Positions 35,813-47,469 of a stretch of 64,000 bases of DNA are shown piece after piece; the stretch's first letter is position 1; each line of letters begins with the position of its first letter. The stretch lies in NCBI GenBank assembly GCA_003971905.1, contig RSEE01000137.1, forward strand, positions 89,387 through 153,386, read 5' to 3'. The notes under the pieces are model-generated. The model saw only the letters and a list, made by a program, of their open reading frames with translations. It made no database searches and was not told the DNA's origin. The DNA is from Moniliella sp. 'wahieum' (Eukaryota; Basidiomycota; Moniliellomycetes; Moniliellales; Moniliellaceae). Position numbers and translations under genes: made by a program.

Positions 35813-36260
35813 ACTTGAACTTGAACGATGAAGGTTGAAGGTTGAAGGTTGAAGGTTGAAGGTTGAAGGTTGGCCTCAATAGTGACCTCGAGTTGTGGTG
35901 TGCCGTGCGTGGCGGAACGTGGGGGAGGCAGGCGAGGCGGTGTTGGGGTGTGTGTCGTAGGAAAAGAGTGTAGTTGCGGTGATGTTGTAGAAGAACGATG
36001 GTCGCTCCGTTTCTGTCTGAGTGCTACCGTCGAAAACGTCGGACTGGGGGTGTAGCTGCCTGTGCCCGTCCACAAGTGGAGTGACACTGCGACTACGACA
36101 GACGATGTTGTTGCGGAGCCCACTTCTGCTTCATCTGCAGTCGGAGTAACATGTTATCAAGTGGCTTCCATGAGTCCTTCGATTCAACCAATATTCAACC
36201 AATATTCAATCAATCAATGCTCATATGTCCATCCCAACCCATCCGCCCCGCCTTCAAGCT
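35813..36260. other. Intergenic region between convergent genes
   Basis: KDM5 (+) and the F-box gene (-) end here. It contains a 7-bp AAGGTTG tandem repeat at 35829-35872 and otherwise nothing I can name. Confidence 0.5.
35829..35872. repeat. AAGGTTG tandem repeat
   Basis: About six head-to-tail 7-bp units just after the KDM5 stop. Confidence 0.85.
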
Positions 36261-38793
36261 TCACCCCACCACCACCGTCCGCATCTCCCGGCGGGCCTGG
36301 AGCAGCGCCGACCGCGCCGGAATCGGCCCCACGCGGGAAACCCGCCACGGGCGTTCCTGTGCTACGTCCACGCTCGTGGCCATCTCCGTGTCCTCGGCGT
36401 CCGCCTCGGTACCCGTCTCGAGCGCAGCGAGGAAGCGCATGGCGTGCGGGGCGAGCGGGCAGCGCTGGAGACAAAACTGGAACGTATCTGGTGCGTCGTC
36501 GGCAAAGCGGAACGGTCGTAACCGGTACGCGGCCAGCGGCGCAGACGTCACAATGGACACGCACGCGCTTCCAATGCAAGCTCCAACGCTACGTCGATGC
36601 CCCTCGCCTCGGTACCTTCACTTTCTGGCCCTGTCGCGGTGACCGCTTGGTTGTCGGTGGTGGTGGTGGTGGTGTAGTTGCGCGTTCCAGCAGACGAGAC
36701 GGGGAACACGTCCCGTACACCACCTGCGCGAAGGGCGTTGACAGCGCTTTTGGCCTCGGCCTCGTCGTCGGGACACACCAAGGCAGAGCGTACGTGAGCG
36801 AGGGAGCGTGCTCCACGGTACGCAAGCACGATCGCCGTTGGTCCGTCCCACACAGCCCATCCGTCCTGCGCATGCAACCCCGTTCGCGCCCACCTCGTCC
36901 GCCACCCGGCTCCACTCGCCCCACTCCCGTACCCACACGGCACGTACGGCCCCACTCGACCGTACATGTCGTACGGCTGCGCAGGCGGTTCGGGTAGTTC
37001 AATGTACCCCACCTGCACGTCGTCGGGGCCATGGTCGTTGGCAGTGTCCTCGGCAGTGTTCTCGGAAGTGTCGGTGGCAGTGTGGCTGACAAGGCCGTCG
37101 CCGCTATCGTCATGGTCGTTGTCAAGTTCGCTTGGGGCGACCGGGGTCGGGCGGGCAGGAGGAGGGGGTGGGGTAGGTGGCAAAGCACGTAACCGAGCAA
37201 AGTACGCAGGGTAATCTTGCACGATCGCGAGAGTTGCGCCACTCCCAACGAGCAACGTGCCTGTCGCACTGTCCAGCTGGACCGACTGCCACGCGCGTCG
37301 GTACTGCAATCGCGTGTAGAAGCTCCAGTGCGGCTAAGGGGCCCATTGTCAGTTTCCTCTTCAAATGGCAAAAAAGGAAGGAGTGGCGGGGGAGACGTAC
37401 GTGGAAGTCGCGCCGGTCTGCCTCGAGGCCGCCTTGGAACGTCGGGTGGCGGTGAGCTGGCCTGGGTGGGTGGTGGTGGTGCTGTCGGCATCAGGACACC
37501 ACGAGGGGAAGGTGAGGGCAAAGTAAGGGGCGAACGGCCGGGGCAGCAGACGAAGGTGGTGGGAGACCGAGGCTCGCACGGCGGAGAGGGTCCAGAGGCC
37601 ACGCGCCCTGAGTCAAGGACCAGAGCAACGCGCCCGAGTGCCAGTCGATCGCACATGCGTCTGCGCCCATGAGGTGCGCGACGCCCAGTGCTCCTCCTGT
37701 GTTGTTTGTGCGCCGCGCGCCAGCCCACCTGGCCCGCGAGGACGAGCGTGCCGTGCGCTGGGTCGAGGTCGAGGGCTGTGATGCGCTGAAAGCGGCAGTG
37801 CCTGATGTCCACCATTCGCGATTCGCCCCGCGCGAGGTGGAAGAGGTGCACCTGCGTGCCTGTCGCGTCTGTCACGGCCAGCACGGCGTCGCGCAGCGCC
37901 ATGTGCGCCACCGCCACAGGCGTGCTGAGTGTCGGACAGCGCGTCAGGTGCCCGTGTCGGTGCGTGCACAGCTTGAAGACTTGTATGTGCGTCGGGCCTG
38001 TCATCCGTCCGCCACGCACCAGCACCAGCGCCATACACACAGCAGATCCAACGCAAAACAAGTACAATCAATCAGTCAGTCAGTCAGTCTCTCCCACATC
38101 CCGTTCCTACGGCGGGCATCGAACACATACCTTGCTGCGGAGCAATGAGGACGAGGAAGCCGTCGCCAACTTCGATGCGCGCATTGGCCGGCACCTCCTT
38201 CTCCGATACGCTCCACAACGGCGGCTCGCACAAGTCGCCCTGCTCCGACTGAACTAGCAGGCCACCGCGCGTACCTGTCGCAGCTACCAGGCCATGGCCC
38301 AAGGGACGGAACTGGGCCACCTGAAACGTCGCCCCTGGTGCCAACTGCCCGCCGAGCGGGATGCTGGTCGGACACAGCTGCGGCGTCGCCTGCGCCGCTC
38401 CATCAACCCCACGCCCAAAGGACAAGCAGGACAGGTGGTGTAGCGTGACAAACGTCCGCCACGTACTTATCTCTCCCGACTGGGGCGGACCCAGCAGCGG
38501 AGGGTGCAAGGCCACCGCGTCGGCCAACGTGCTGCCACTACTACTGTTGTTGTTGTTGCTGTTGTTGCTCAAGGTGGTAGGGGTGGTGGCAGCGGTAGAG
38601 GTGTGGATGTGGCGGTGGGGGTAGGTACGGAACAGAGGGACCAACGCTGGGCAAGCGTTTTCCAGATAGCCTCGTCGGCGACGAGGGTGTGGCAGTACTT
38701 GGCGACGCTGGCCACGCGCGCTAGGTCGGTCGGGTCGAGGATGCCCGAGGCGAGCACGTCGCACGCCACCTCGTACGGCAGCTTGGCGAACAT
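36261..38793 (-). CDS. F-box protein with a propeller-like C-terminal part
   Basis: The N-terminus from the ATG at 38793 is an F-box: LPYEVACDVLASGILDPTDL, ARVASVAKYCHTLV and DEAIWKTLAQRWS match the usual LPxE...L..L.....V.K.W..L pattern that binds Skp1 in SCF ubiquitin ligases. The rest has repeated short strands such as FRPLGHGLVAATGTRGGLLV, ITALDLDPAHGTLVLAG and WQSVQLDSATGTLLVGSGA, which look like WD/Kelch-type propeller blades for substrate binding. The last recognised frame (FADDAPDTFQFCLQRCPLAP) closes at 36261. Several frame shifts and possible introns lie near 38150, 37700-37600, 37330 and 36560, so the exon structure is approximate. The substrate cannot be guessed. Confidence 0.72.
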
Positions 38794-38916
38794 GTCGAGG
38801 AGGTACCTGGTGGAAGTGGTGGAGGTGGAGAAATGGAGGTGGTGGTGGAGAAGAGAGGAGAAGAGGGGATGACGTGCGCACAGGAGGAGGTGAAGAGAGG
38901 TGCACCGAACGGGTGC

Positions 38917-38923
38917 TTTATAT
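38917..38923 (-). promoter_or_regulatory. TATA box of the F-box gene
   Basis: ATATAAA on the minus strand about 125 bp upstream of the F-box start codon, in GC-rich surroundings. Inferred core promoter. Confidence 0.45.
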
Positions 38924-41383
38924 CCCAAGCGCCACCTTTCACCGCGTCTGCTCGGACACAACCGGAGCGGTGTTTCAGCCACAAAATACTCAAAGCAGCG
39001 CACCCGGCCAGTCTTCGTTGCGTTCCCCTTCTCTTTCTCTTTCTCTTTCTCTCTTCTCTGGCGCTCCTCCTGCTCCTCCGAGTCACTCGCCCACGCCCCC
39101 CCCCCGCACACGCCATGCCTTCCGACGCACCCTTCTGCTGCCCCCCGCCACCAACACAAGAGAACGATGGTGTGGAAACGGTGGACGGTGACCGGTGAAC
39201 CGGTGGCGATGATGAAGATGGAATCCGAATGATTAATGATGCACTGCTGACGTGTGACTGATAAGACGGAAGGATGACCGATGATAGCTATACTCGATCC
39301 GCTGAGCTCAGCGCTGGCTGGTCGCTGATGGAGCTGATCGTTGATCATTGATCGGGGCTTGGGGCGCATGATCGAGATCGAGTTGCTTGGTGGGCCGGTG
39401 GGTTAGCTTAGAGCTTGGCTTGCAGGCCGCAGTGTGAAAGAGGTGGGGATGGGACGGATGATTAATGATTGAGATCATCTCGACGGTCGACGTGCGACGT
39501 TCGAGCAAGAACACAGAACACAGGTCGGCGCGGGGCCGCGCGGTCCCGCGCCTGTCTTTGCGCTCTCCGCCGGCTGTAGTAGGGCTTTACGAGCGGCCGT
39601 CACTGGTTACCTATCCTGAAGCACTTGAAGCTCGAAGCTTGACGCTTGACGCTTGACTAGTTGACTCGTCGTCAAGTCACACGTCACGCGCCACAAGCAA
39701 ATAGCAACGAGCACTGCAAGTAGCTTCGCGTTCAGCCGGAGCTGAGGCTCAGCGCTAAGGCTCAGCACTCACAACTCAAAACTCACAACTCACAACGCAC
39801 AACTCCCCCGCTCCTTCTGAGGGATCTCTTCGTCGGTCGGCCTCACATGTCACACGTCAAACGTCAAATGGAGAAGAGAGACGCGAACCGAAGGGGTGTT
39901 CTGGGTAAGGCCAGTAACCGGGGTAACCGGTTACCGGTAACAGGTAATCTTGGTTACCCAGCTGTGGCTGCTGTGCCATCTTTTCTCTTGTTTCCCGACC
40001 AACGGCGGCCGCGCCACATGTGACTGTCACACGTCCCACGGGGGTGGCTATACTACGGCTCTCCCTCTGCGGGTCCTGTTTCTCTCCCTTCGAATATACT
40101 CGATCTTTTCTTGCTGGGAAACGATCCACGTCTAGCCGGTGGAGACGGCCTGGTAGCATTTCAGTATTCGGACCATTGAGAAGGGCCGGAAAGCAGCACT
40201 GGTACTGAGCATTCTCAATCTTGACCCTCAATATTGACCTAAACCGGTTACTTCCTCGAACTCATCCGTGTAGTGCATCCCCTTACGGACCACCAGAATA
40301 CACAGGTCACAGAGGATTAGTGACTAGTGACTGGTGACGGTTCCTTTTGTGGACCGTGAGAGAGATGTCGGTCAACGACTCACTGTGTCCCAAAGGCGGG
40401 TGCTGTGCTTGCATCTATTGTTTTGGTTGTTGGGCCTTGAGGTGGATCACCGATATCAGAGTGGATCCCCCAAAAGTCTACGTCTTGTTGGGGTGAAACA
40501 TACTTCGATTGAGAAGTAGGCGGTACGGGGTGGTACAGATATAAGTATAACCCACAGCCGATGGGCCACCGGAGGCGACCGGAAGAAAAGAGAAGATCCC
40601 TGAGGCTCACAGGCCCGAGGCCTGATCACTGATCCATGATAAATGTCAACTCGATGACCGCCCCGCCCACATTCAGTACTCAACGTACTCAAGTCCCCGT
40701 GTTGGGCCGACAGCGGTTGCGGTTGTGTGTGCGGGGCGCGAGACATGGGTGAAACATCTTTCTGCCGCCGGCTTCCGCCCCAAGATGCAATGCAACCGCA
40801 ATGGCAGTGGCGATCCGACGGCAGCGGATGGCTTGAAGCTTGAAGCTTAAAGCTTAATCAGACTGCAATGGTTGGGTGAGATGATCGACGATGACTCGAT
40901 GACTATAATAGCTCAGTAACTAAAGACGATGGGTATCTGAAAAAATGTGTGGCGCAGAGCCCCCTTGTACGTAACACTTCAGCTCGGAGGGCTTGAAGCT
41001 TGATGCTTGATGCACGGTGCTTCTTCGTCCTTGCCTATACTGTCCGCTCCGACTTGGCCCGATCCGGGGGAGCAACCAGAGTATAACATGTATCGCTGAA
41101 GAAAAAATATAACGCGCAACGTCTTGTACTCCCATGCGTTGGTGGTGGTGATGATGGTGATGATGGATGATGGTCCTGGGCATCTGTTGGTTTCTCTTCT
41201 TGGTGGGTCTACCGTCGACTGGCCCTGGTTCGCGCCCCCTGTCAACATCGTCACGTAGTCCCTCCAACGATAATGATGATGCCGCTGTGAGTGGCAAGGG
41301 GCATCCCACTGTGTTGCATGTCCAACCGCGCCCCCGACCTACAGTGGTCGTCGGCTGATGACTCTCGCTCGCAGTGCAATGTG
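38924..41383. other. Long intergenic region with palindromic words
   Basis: No gene could be supported. Short iterated words include a perfect 14-bp palindrome GGTAACCGGTTACC at 39922-39935, GAAGCTCGAAGCTTGACGCT at 39628-39647, TTGAAGCTTGAAGCTTAAAG at 40833-40852, GACTAGTGACTGGTGAC at 40322-40338, and CTCACAACTCA-type repeats near 39768-39803. It separates divergent genes (F-box to the left, PPR to the right). Confidence 0.5.
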
Positions 41384-41505
41384 TAGCAAGGCTGCGACTG
41401 CCCCGGCCTGGGCCGTAGTACCGTGTCTGAAGCCTACGGGACTTAGGGACAACAGGAGGCAGACGCACACAAGATACTACCTCGGGGGAGAACTGGACCG
41501 TGTAC
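41384..41505 (+). repeat. Dispersed repeat family A, partial copy 3
   Basis: It matches the central part of 1640-2310: GCAAGGCTGCGACTG, GGGCCGTAGTACCGTGTCTG, AAGCCT and GGGACTTAGGGAC. Only about 120 bp is shared, so this is a fragment near the PPR gene. Confidence 0.6.
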
Positions 41506-42170
41506 TTCTGCCTAGTTATATGGAATTCGATAGCCGAGCAGGCTTGCTAACAGGCAGCACCAACGCAGAGCGACGTTTCTGACATCCAGGTGGTTTCCCA
41601 AGGAGTGTCCAACTTTGACTTTTGCCATTGCTCTCCTCTACGCCCTCAATACGGTCCCTTCCCTCCGTCCTTTGCGGGCGCGGCCCGTATGTAGCTCTGC
41701 TGGAGGTCACAGCCGCTCGAGCCGACGCCCGTGCCGGGATGGAGCTGTTTTTGACCTGATGCAGAGAACGCCGCGTTGCCGCAAGACTCCATTACCCCAT
41801 GACGTTCGTCCCTTCTCCGCTCGCTTGTGGGCCACAAGTTGCTGCAGCCCTCGAACTCAACGTCGACTGGCACGAACCCTTTTCGAACTATGCTGTTCCC
41901 CCCCCCGACGCCGACACGGCGTGGAAGGTTGCGGCCTGCAGAGGTTGCAGGTTAGGGTGTTGTTTGACGCTGCGGTGCACCATTGGTTCATCGGCACGTC
42001 GCCAGACTCGACCGAGCCAAGTTCCGGTTCGAAACGTCCCTTTTCGACGTCGGATGGCCACTTTCGTCATGGGAGAACATCCAGCCTCTCGCACTCGCCT
42101 GGAACGCATGATCCATGCTCATCTACTTCCTCTTGGGGCAGACAGAGGGTGCGCTTCGTGTGTTTGATCG
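41506..42170. other. Region directly upstream of the PPR start
   Basis: Frames here carry protein-like pieces such as LFDVGWPLSSWENIQPLALA and LIYFLLGQTEGALRVFD that could be the N-terminal part of the PPR protein broken by shifts. No upstream ATG fits convincingly. Confidence 0.35.
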
Positions 42171-45100
42171 ATGGCCAACCAAATACCTTCCAAGACGGTT
42201 TCCATACCGGCGTCCAACATTCCTCCGCCCATGCGGGACACGGTGACCATCATGCTCGTCAGTCTCGCTGCCAACCAGGGGGTTGCCGCTGCGACCGCGT
42301 GGTACACGACCTTGCTTAGTACTCACAAGAGAGTCGCCATCCCATCCTTTGAGCTTCTGCTCTCCTTGACCAACTTGCACGTGGACTCGGCGTTGGGGAA
42401 GGCGGATGCGGCGCTGTGGGAGGAGGGCAAGGCGACGGGACTGTACGCGCATCTGCTCAAGGCAATGGCGAGCCACATGAAGCAAGCGCGTCTGCGCCAC
42501 ACGTTCATCCACTTGGACCTATTTGAGAAAATCGTGTCGCCGCAGGTGGTGGCCAAAATGGATCGCGCGCAGCTGTCGGCGCTCTTGTCCTTGGTCCACA
42601 CGGCCTTCTCCTCGGGCGTCGCGCAGGGATACGCCTTGCCCCTGCCCCAGACGACCCAGTTTAGCGCCGCCGCGCGTTGCTCTTGGCGCATGTGCTGCGC
42701 TGGACGACGGCGTGCGTCGACACGGTCCTCGGCGGCTCACCGAACGAGTACCGGCTCAAGATGGCCACCCTGCGACGCAAGACCGCCGCGGTGGCCAGGC
42801 GCATGTGCCAGCTGATCGGCCTGACGATGCGCCATCCGGCCGGCCAGCCCAAGTTGGCGCCCGCGACGCTCCTCCGCGCGGCCGTGACCACCTTCACGCC
42901 GCTCCTGCGCACCTACCCGTCGCTGCTGCAGGCGTGGCGGACCGCAGCAGCGGCGTGGCCTATGTCGACATCTGGTCCCCTCGCCTCGCTGCGGTCTACC
43001 GCCAAGTCCTCAGCACCAGCGACGCTCTCCTCCGCCTGTTTTCCGCCGACGAATGGACAACGCTCCTCCGTGCGTTTGCCCATGAAGAGCAGGCTTTGGA
43101 CGCCAATCTGGCCCGCCTGACGTCTCGCGGCCCCGGGATGGTGGCCGACGACTATGCGCGCCTGCTGCCCTCATGCTCCCGCGCCCCACCAAGTCCAAGC
43201 CCAAGGACATGTACAAGGCCAAGTACAAGACGAAGAACAAGACGACCGAGACGACCGAGACCACGGAGAGCGTCGAGGTGGTGCGGAAACAACCCGCCGC
43301 GCCCTACATCGTTCGTCCCAGCATGGGCGCCGCCTTTGCCATGCTGCTGACACGCTACTCGGAGGACGTGGTGGTTCCCCTGCTCGAGAAGATGAACCCC
43401 TACTACTTCCGCGCGGTGTATACCATGCCATGGGAGGCGCCCCTCTTTGGGGAGCCTCCCGCTCCGCCCGTCTCGCTACCCAACATGCGGCTGCCGGTCA
43501 TCTCGCAGAGGGCGCGTGCATCGCTCGGCACCGACGCGCAGACACTGGAAACCATCGCGCACAAGCTGCCATGCGCCTGTCGCGCGTGGTGGAGATCAGC
43601 GCCAAGGTGAGCGCGGCGGCGCACGAAACGTTCAGCTCGGAATCGCTCGAGTTCCGCATGGAGCGCGTCTGGGACCAGTTCCGCGCCTCTGCGCGGCACG
43701 GCAGGTACCCCACCCGTCGTACGTCACGGCGCTGATCCAGGTGTGCGCGCGCGGTACGAGATGGAGAACGTCAAGAAACTCTACCTCCTCGGCTTGTACG
43801 TCACGCGCAACATGACCGACTCGGTTGCCCACATCATCCACGCCTGGGTCCGCCTGGAGAATGCGGTGATCTGTGCCTTGTCGAACATGGGCCGTATCCA
43901 GATGGCCAACGCGCACCGCCAACGCCTCCTCGACGCAGGACAGCTGCCTTCGGAGCAGGCGTACAGCGCCATGATCAGCGGGAGCCAAGCCTTGCCGGAC
44001 GACGTGGTGGTGGCGAGGGAACTGTTTAGCGAGGCGATCCGCCTCGGCGTCCCGCCCACCGTCGACCTCTTCAACGCCATCATCACCGCCATGGGCCGCG
44101 CGCGCCGGGGCAAAGAGACGCTGGACTACTACAAGCTGATGCGGGACTACCGCATCCAGCCCTCCAAGGCCACCTACCACGCCCTGATCACCGTCTTTGC
44201 CCGCCGCAACAACATCCCCCGCGCCTGTTTCTTCTTCGAACGGCTGCGCGAGATGGACCACTTCCGGCCCACGACGGCCCTACAACACGTTACTACTCAG
44301 CTGCTTTGTCCGCAACGGCAGGCGGGACTTGGTGCTGCAGTACGTTGAGCAGATGCGGTCCTACCACCCTCGTCTTTGCGGGCTACACATGGAAGCTGCT
44401 GCTGGACGCGTATGGGTCGATCGAACCGGTGGACGAAACCAAGCTGCTCGAGACGTTTGATCAGATTCGCGACGCCAACGCGATCGAGGCCATGCACTTG
44501 GCCACGCTCATCACCGCGTACGGCATCCACACACAACAACATCGACAAGGCACAGGGGATCTACGATTCGATCACCCAGGTGTCGGGGACGCGCTTTGCG
44601 GCGTCGCTGCCCGACGCGCTGTGCCACCAGGCGATGATGGAGGTGTACGCCCACCACAAGAAGCTGTGTGCTGTATGACTTTACGCAGCGCCTCGCGGCC
44701 GAGGGGTGGAGTTGACGCCGTACCACGCCAACGTGGTCCTGCGTGCGTATGGCGTCGACGGCGAGCAAGGCGTGGCCGAGGCGCGCAAGGTGTTTGCCTC
44801 GATGCGCGACAAGGTCGACCCGCACGACGTCCAAGCCGTCCCGCACGACCGACTGGCGCGCATGAAGGCCGCCCACCCCATGCCCTCGTCCTACGCCGAC
44901 ATCATGCCGCCGGAGGTGGATAACCGTGCCGCCCCCTCCCCGCCTCCTGCCGATGCGCGTGTCCCCTCCCGCACTACCCCCCTCCCTCCCATGCCCACTG
45001 CCATCCCCATTTCCCCTCCACCTCCCCGCCCGCCGCCGCTCCGCCACGATCGCCGCCACCAGCGGCGGCCACGCTCAACCCATGGCACTCCACCGCCCGC

Positions 45101-45396
45101 GACACATCGACGTACCTTGTCATGATCCAAGTCGAGCTCGTTGCCGGCCACCTCGACGCCGCGCAGTGGCTGCTGGACCGGATGGAGTGCCACGCCTTCC
45201 CTCGCATGGTGGTGAAGCAGGTGCGCACCCTTCTTCGCGAGTACGAGGACATTGGCTTGGCCGCACTCCACAACCATTCGCTCTTCTCGGGCAAGGACAT
45301 GAACATGGCCCTGCCCTCGCTCGCCTGCAAGATACCTCGGCGGCCGTGGCCCTTCGCGAGATGGCGGTGCCGCCTGCAAACGACGACTCGGTGTAG
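42171..45396 (+). CDS. Pentatricopeptide repeat protein, probably mitochondrial
   Basis: PPR proteins are arrays of 35-residue helix pairs that bind organellar RNA; fungal ones steer mitochondrial mRNA stability and translation. Clear repeats are MANAHRQRLLDAGQLPSEQA-YSAMISGS, ARELFSEAIRLGVPPTVDLF-NAIITAMGRARRGKET, YYKLMRDYRIQPSKATYHAL-ITVFARRNNIPRACFFFERL and a further one ending NTLLLSCFVRNGRRDLVLQY. The upstream helical part (MDRAQLSALLSLVHTAFSSG, AAFAMLLTRYSEDVVVPLLE) and SVAHIIHAWVRLENAVICAL recall the fungal CYA5-like group, which acts on cox1 mRNA in Neurospora; this closer match is tentative. The protein ends AVPPANDDSV with a stop at 45396. I count at least eight frame changes between 42660 and 45300, none at convincing splice sites. 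The start at 42171 is the first ATG in frame, and the true start may be farther left. Confidence 0.82.
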
Positions 45397-46512
45397 TGCG
45401 TGCCTGGTGCTACCCTCGTCTCTCGTTTGTCTCCCCCCCGATGCCTTGGGGGGCCCGCACTGGCCCCCTCTCAAAAAGTCTACTTGTACTCACAGGCGCC
45501 AGTGGCACTGGTGGACCACTCTCATATGCATATTGTTTGCTCATCATCTGCGTGTTGGAAGGTTGGGATACTAGGCTGGGCCAAGTCTGTAGTAGGAATG
45601 GCAGAACGCCCAGTCGGATCGGACAGGCTTTTGCCCTCGCCCCGCTGCAATCCGCCGGGGGGCGAGGATACCGGCCTCAGAAAGAATATGATCGGAGAGG
45701 ACATTGAAAGGAGAGTATGTATTAGTATCTAGGCCCCACTCTTCTTTCTGTCTTCATCTCTGCCATTTGAAGCACTATGGACCCGTGGTACTCTCTGGCA
45801 GCTGAGTAGTGGCATACTCCAGCGATTGGACGTGTCCGTAACCACTCAAAGAGATGCATGATCTCGTAGTACTAGATCGTCCGCGTCATCGATCAGTGGG
45901 GGCGCTTTTTCATTAATCATTACTCAGTCGTCCTGTCTCCTCTCTTTCATTGTACCGGCTGGTGTGCATTGTGGACATCGGCCCCTCTTCGTCCCTCTGG
46001 CACCATGCCATCCTGGCCGTTGTGTCCGCCTCGCACGCCATGTCGAGGGGCCAGAGCAACGGGAAAGGGCCTCAGCGGGCCTCCGCTCGCGAGATGATTT
46101 GTTCTGGCGAGGACTCAACCTGGGCTGGATACTATAAGCAGTAGTAGGAGCCAGCGCCTCTCGGTTCGAGGCTGGGTGAAAGGCACGAGACTCTCGCACT
46201 GAGTTCCTGGGTCGTTCAGAGGGTGCGCAGCTTCCGAGCGCCGCACGAGACGAGAGGGAGGCGGAGGAGTGGCCTTTTCCTACTGCGCTCCAGTGCCGTC
46301 GCATCTGTTCCACAGGCCGTTTCGCCGCCCTTGGGTTTTACACTGCGCCGGTGCCTTTTCTCCCTCTCTTCTGACGCCCTCTCACGCCCTCCCATATGCA
46401 CCCTTGACTTGGCCGCTGTATATAATACCAACACGCCTTTCCCTCAGCCCTCCGTTCCTCGCTTCCATCACCTACATCCCCCTGCCCAGCCCATCCTCTC
46501 CCTCGGCACACC
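45397..46512. other. Intergenic region, PPR to HMG-box gene
   Basis: Both flanking genes are on the + strand. No gene was recognised. A CCCCCCGATGCCTTGGGGGG inverted repeat lies near 45434-45453. Confidence 0.5.
46419..46426 (+). promoter_or_regulatory. TATA-like element of the HMG-box gene
   Basis: TATATAAT about 90 bp before the HMG-box start codon. Inferred core promoter. Confidence 0.4.
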
Positions 46513-47469
46513 ATGGTCCTCGTCCCGGCGCTGCGGGCCGCCTTGCCGCTCGTGCGCCCTCGGACCCTTCTCTCCGCCGCCGCCCCCCTTTGCCTCCACA
46601 CGCTCCACACGACTACACAACCACTGCAGGGTCGGCGCGGCGGACGCAGGGTCCTCCGCGTAGGCATCTTTCCGACGATCAAGCCCTTCACTCCGCCGAC
46701 GGCCCACCGCGCCAGGACGCGACCAGCTCCTGACCCGCTCCTGCCGCCGCTCTAGCCTCCACTCCGGCCTCTGCTCCAGCTTCCGCACCTGCACCTGCAT
46801 CTGCTCCGCTGCCCACTCAGAAGAAGAAAAAGTCAACGAGGAAGAAGAAGTGTACACCGGCGCGGAGCATCTCCACTACCAACAATACCTCCAGCTGATT
46901 ACGCCCGATGTAATGCGAGACAGCAAACTCTATGGCAGATTCCCCGGCAGTGCGCCGTGATGGGAAAGGGCGCGACGGTGGCAGGTGTACAAGCGGGCCA
47001 TGTGGGAGGATCAAGTGACGGCGAACAAACCTGGGTTCATCTTGTTTGAAGAAGAGCAGGAGAAAGCCATGCTGATGCGCCAAGAGCAGAACAAAAGCGA
47101 ACACCCGGACCAACCCTTGGTTGAGTTGCTTCCCTCGCAGAGGAGAGAGCATATCCTGATGCAATGGAAGAACTTGGGCGCGGTTAAGCAGAGCGCTATG
47201 CTGTTCGGGAGTATCGCGAGGTGGTCGCGATCCTATTTCCCGTATTGTTTCGAGAGAATCCAGAGTGGTCCATGGAAACTACGATGAAGAAGGTGGATCA
47301 GGTTTGGAAGAAAAGCAAGATTGTCGGTCCCGTCAGCGTATTCAAACGCCCCTTTAATGTGTTTGCCAAAACGGAGATCCCCCAGATTTGTAACCAGTAC
47401 CCAGACTGGTCTGCGGCCAAGCGGTGCCAAGAGCTGGAACGACGCTGGGTGTTAAAGAACAAAAAGTAA
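46513..47469 (+). CDS. Mitochondrial HMG-box protein (Abf2/TFAM-like)
   Basis: HMG-box proteins of this type bend and package mitochondrial DNA. The ATG at 46513 (CACACCATGG) opens ALRAALPLVRPRTLLSAAA, an Arg/Ala/Leu-rich leader without acids, typical for mitochondrial import. A Lys-rich stretch (QKKKKSTRKKK) follows in one frame. The first box-like part is NKPGFILFEEEQEKAMLM with a helix LPSQRREHILMQWKNLGAV. The second box is clearer: KRPFNVFAKTEIPQICNQYP followed by SAAKRCQELERRW, the HMG pattern of (K/R)RPxNxF and a tryptophan in helix 2. The protein ends VLKNKK with TAA at 47469. Frames change at about 46640, 46900 and 47210; introns or indels could account for this. The size fits a two-box mitochondrial protein. 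Confidence 0.75.
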
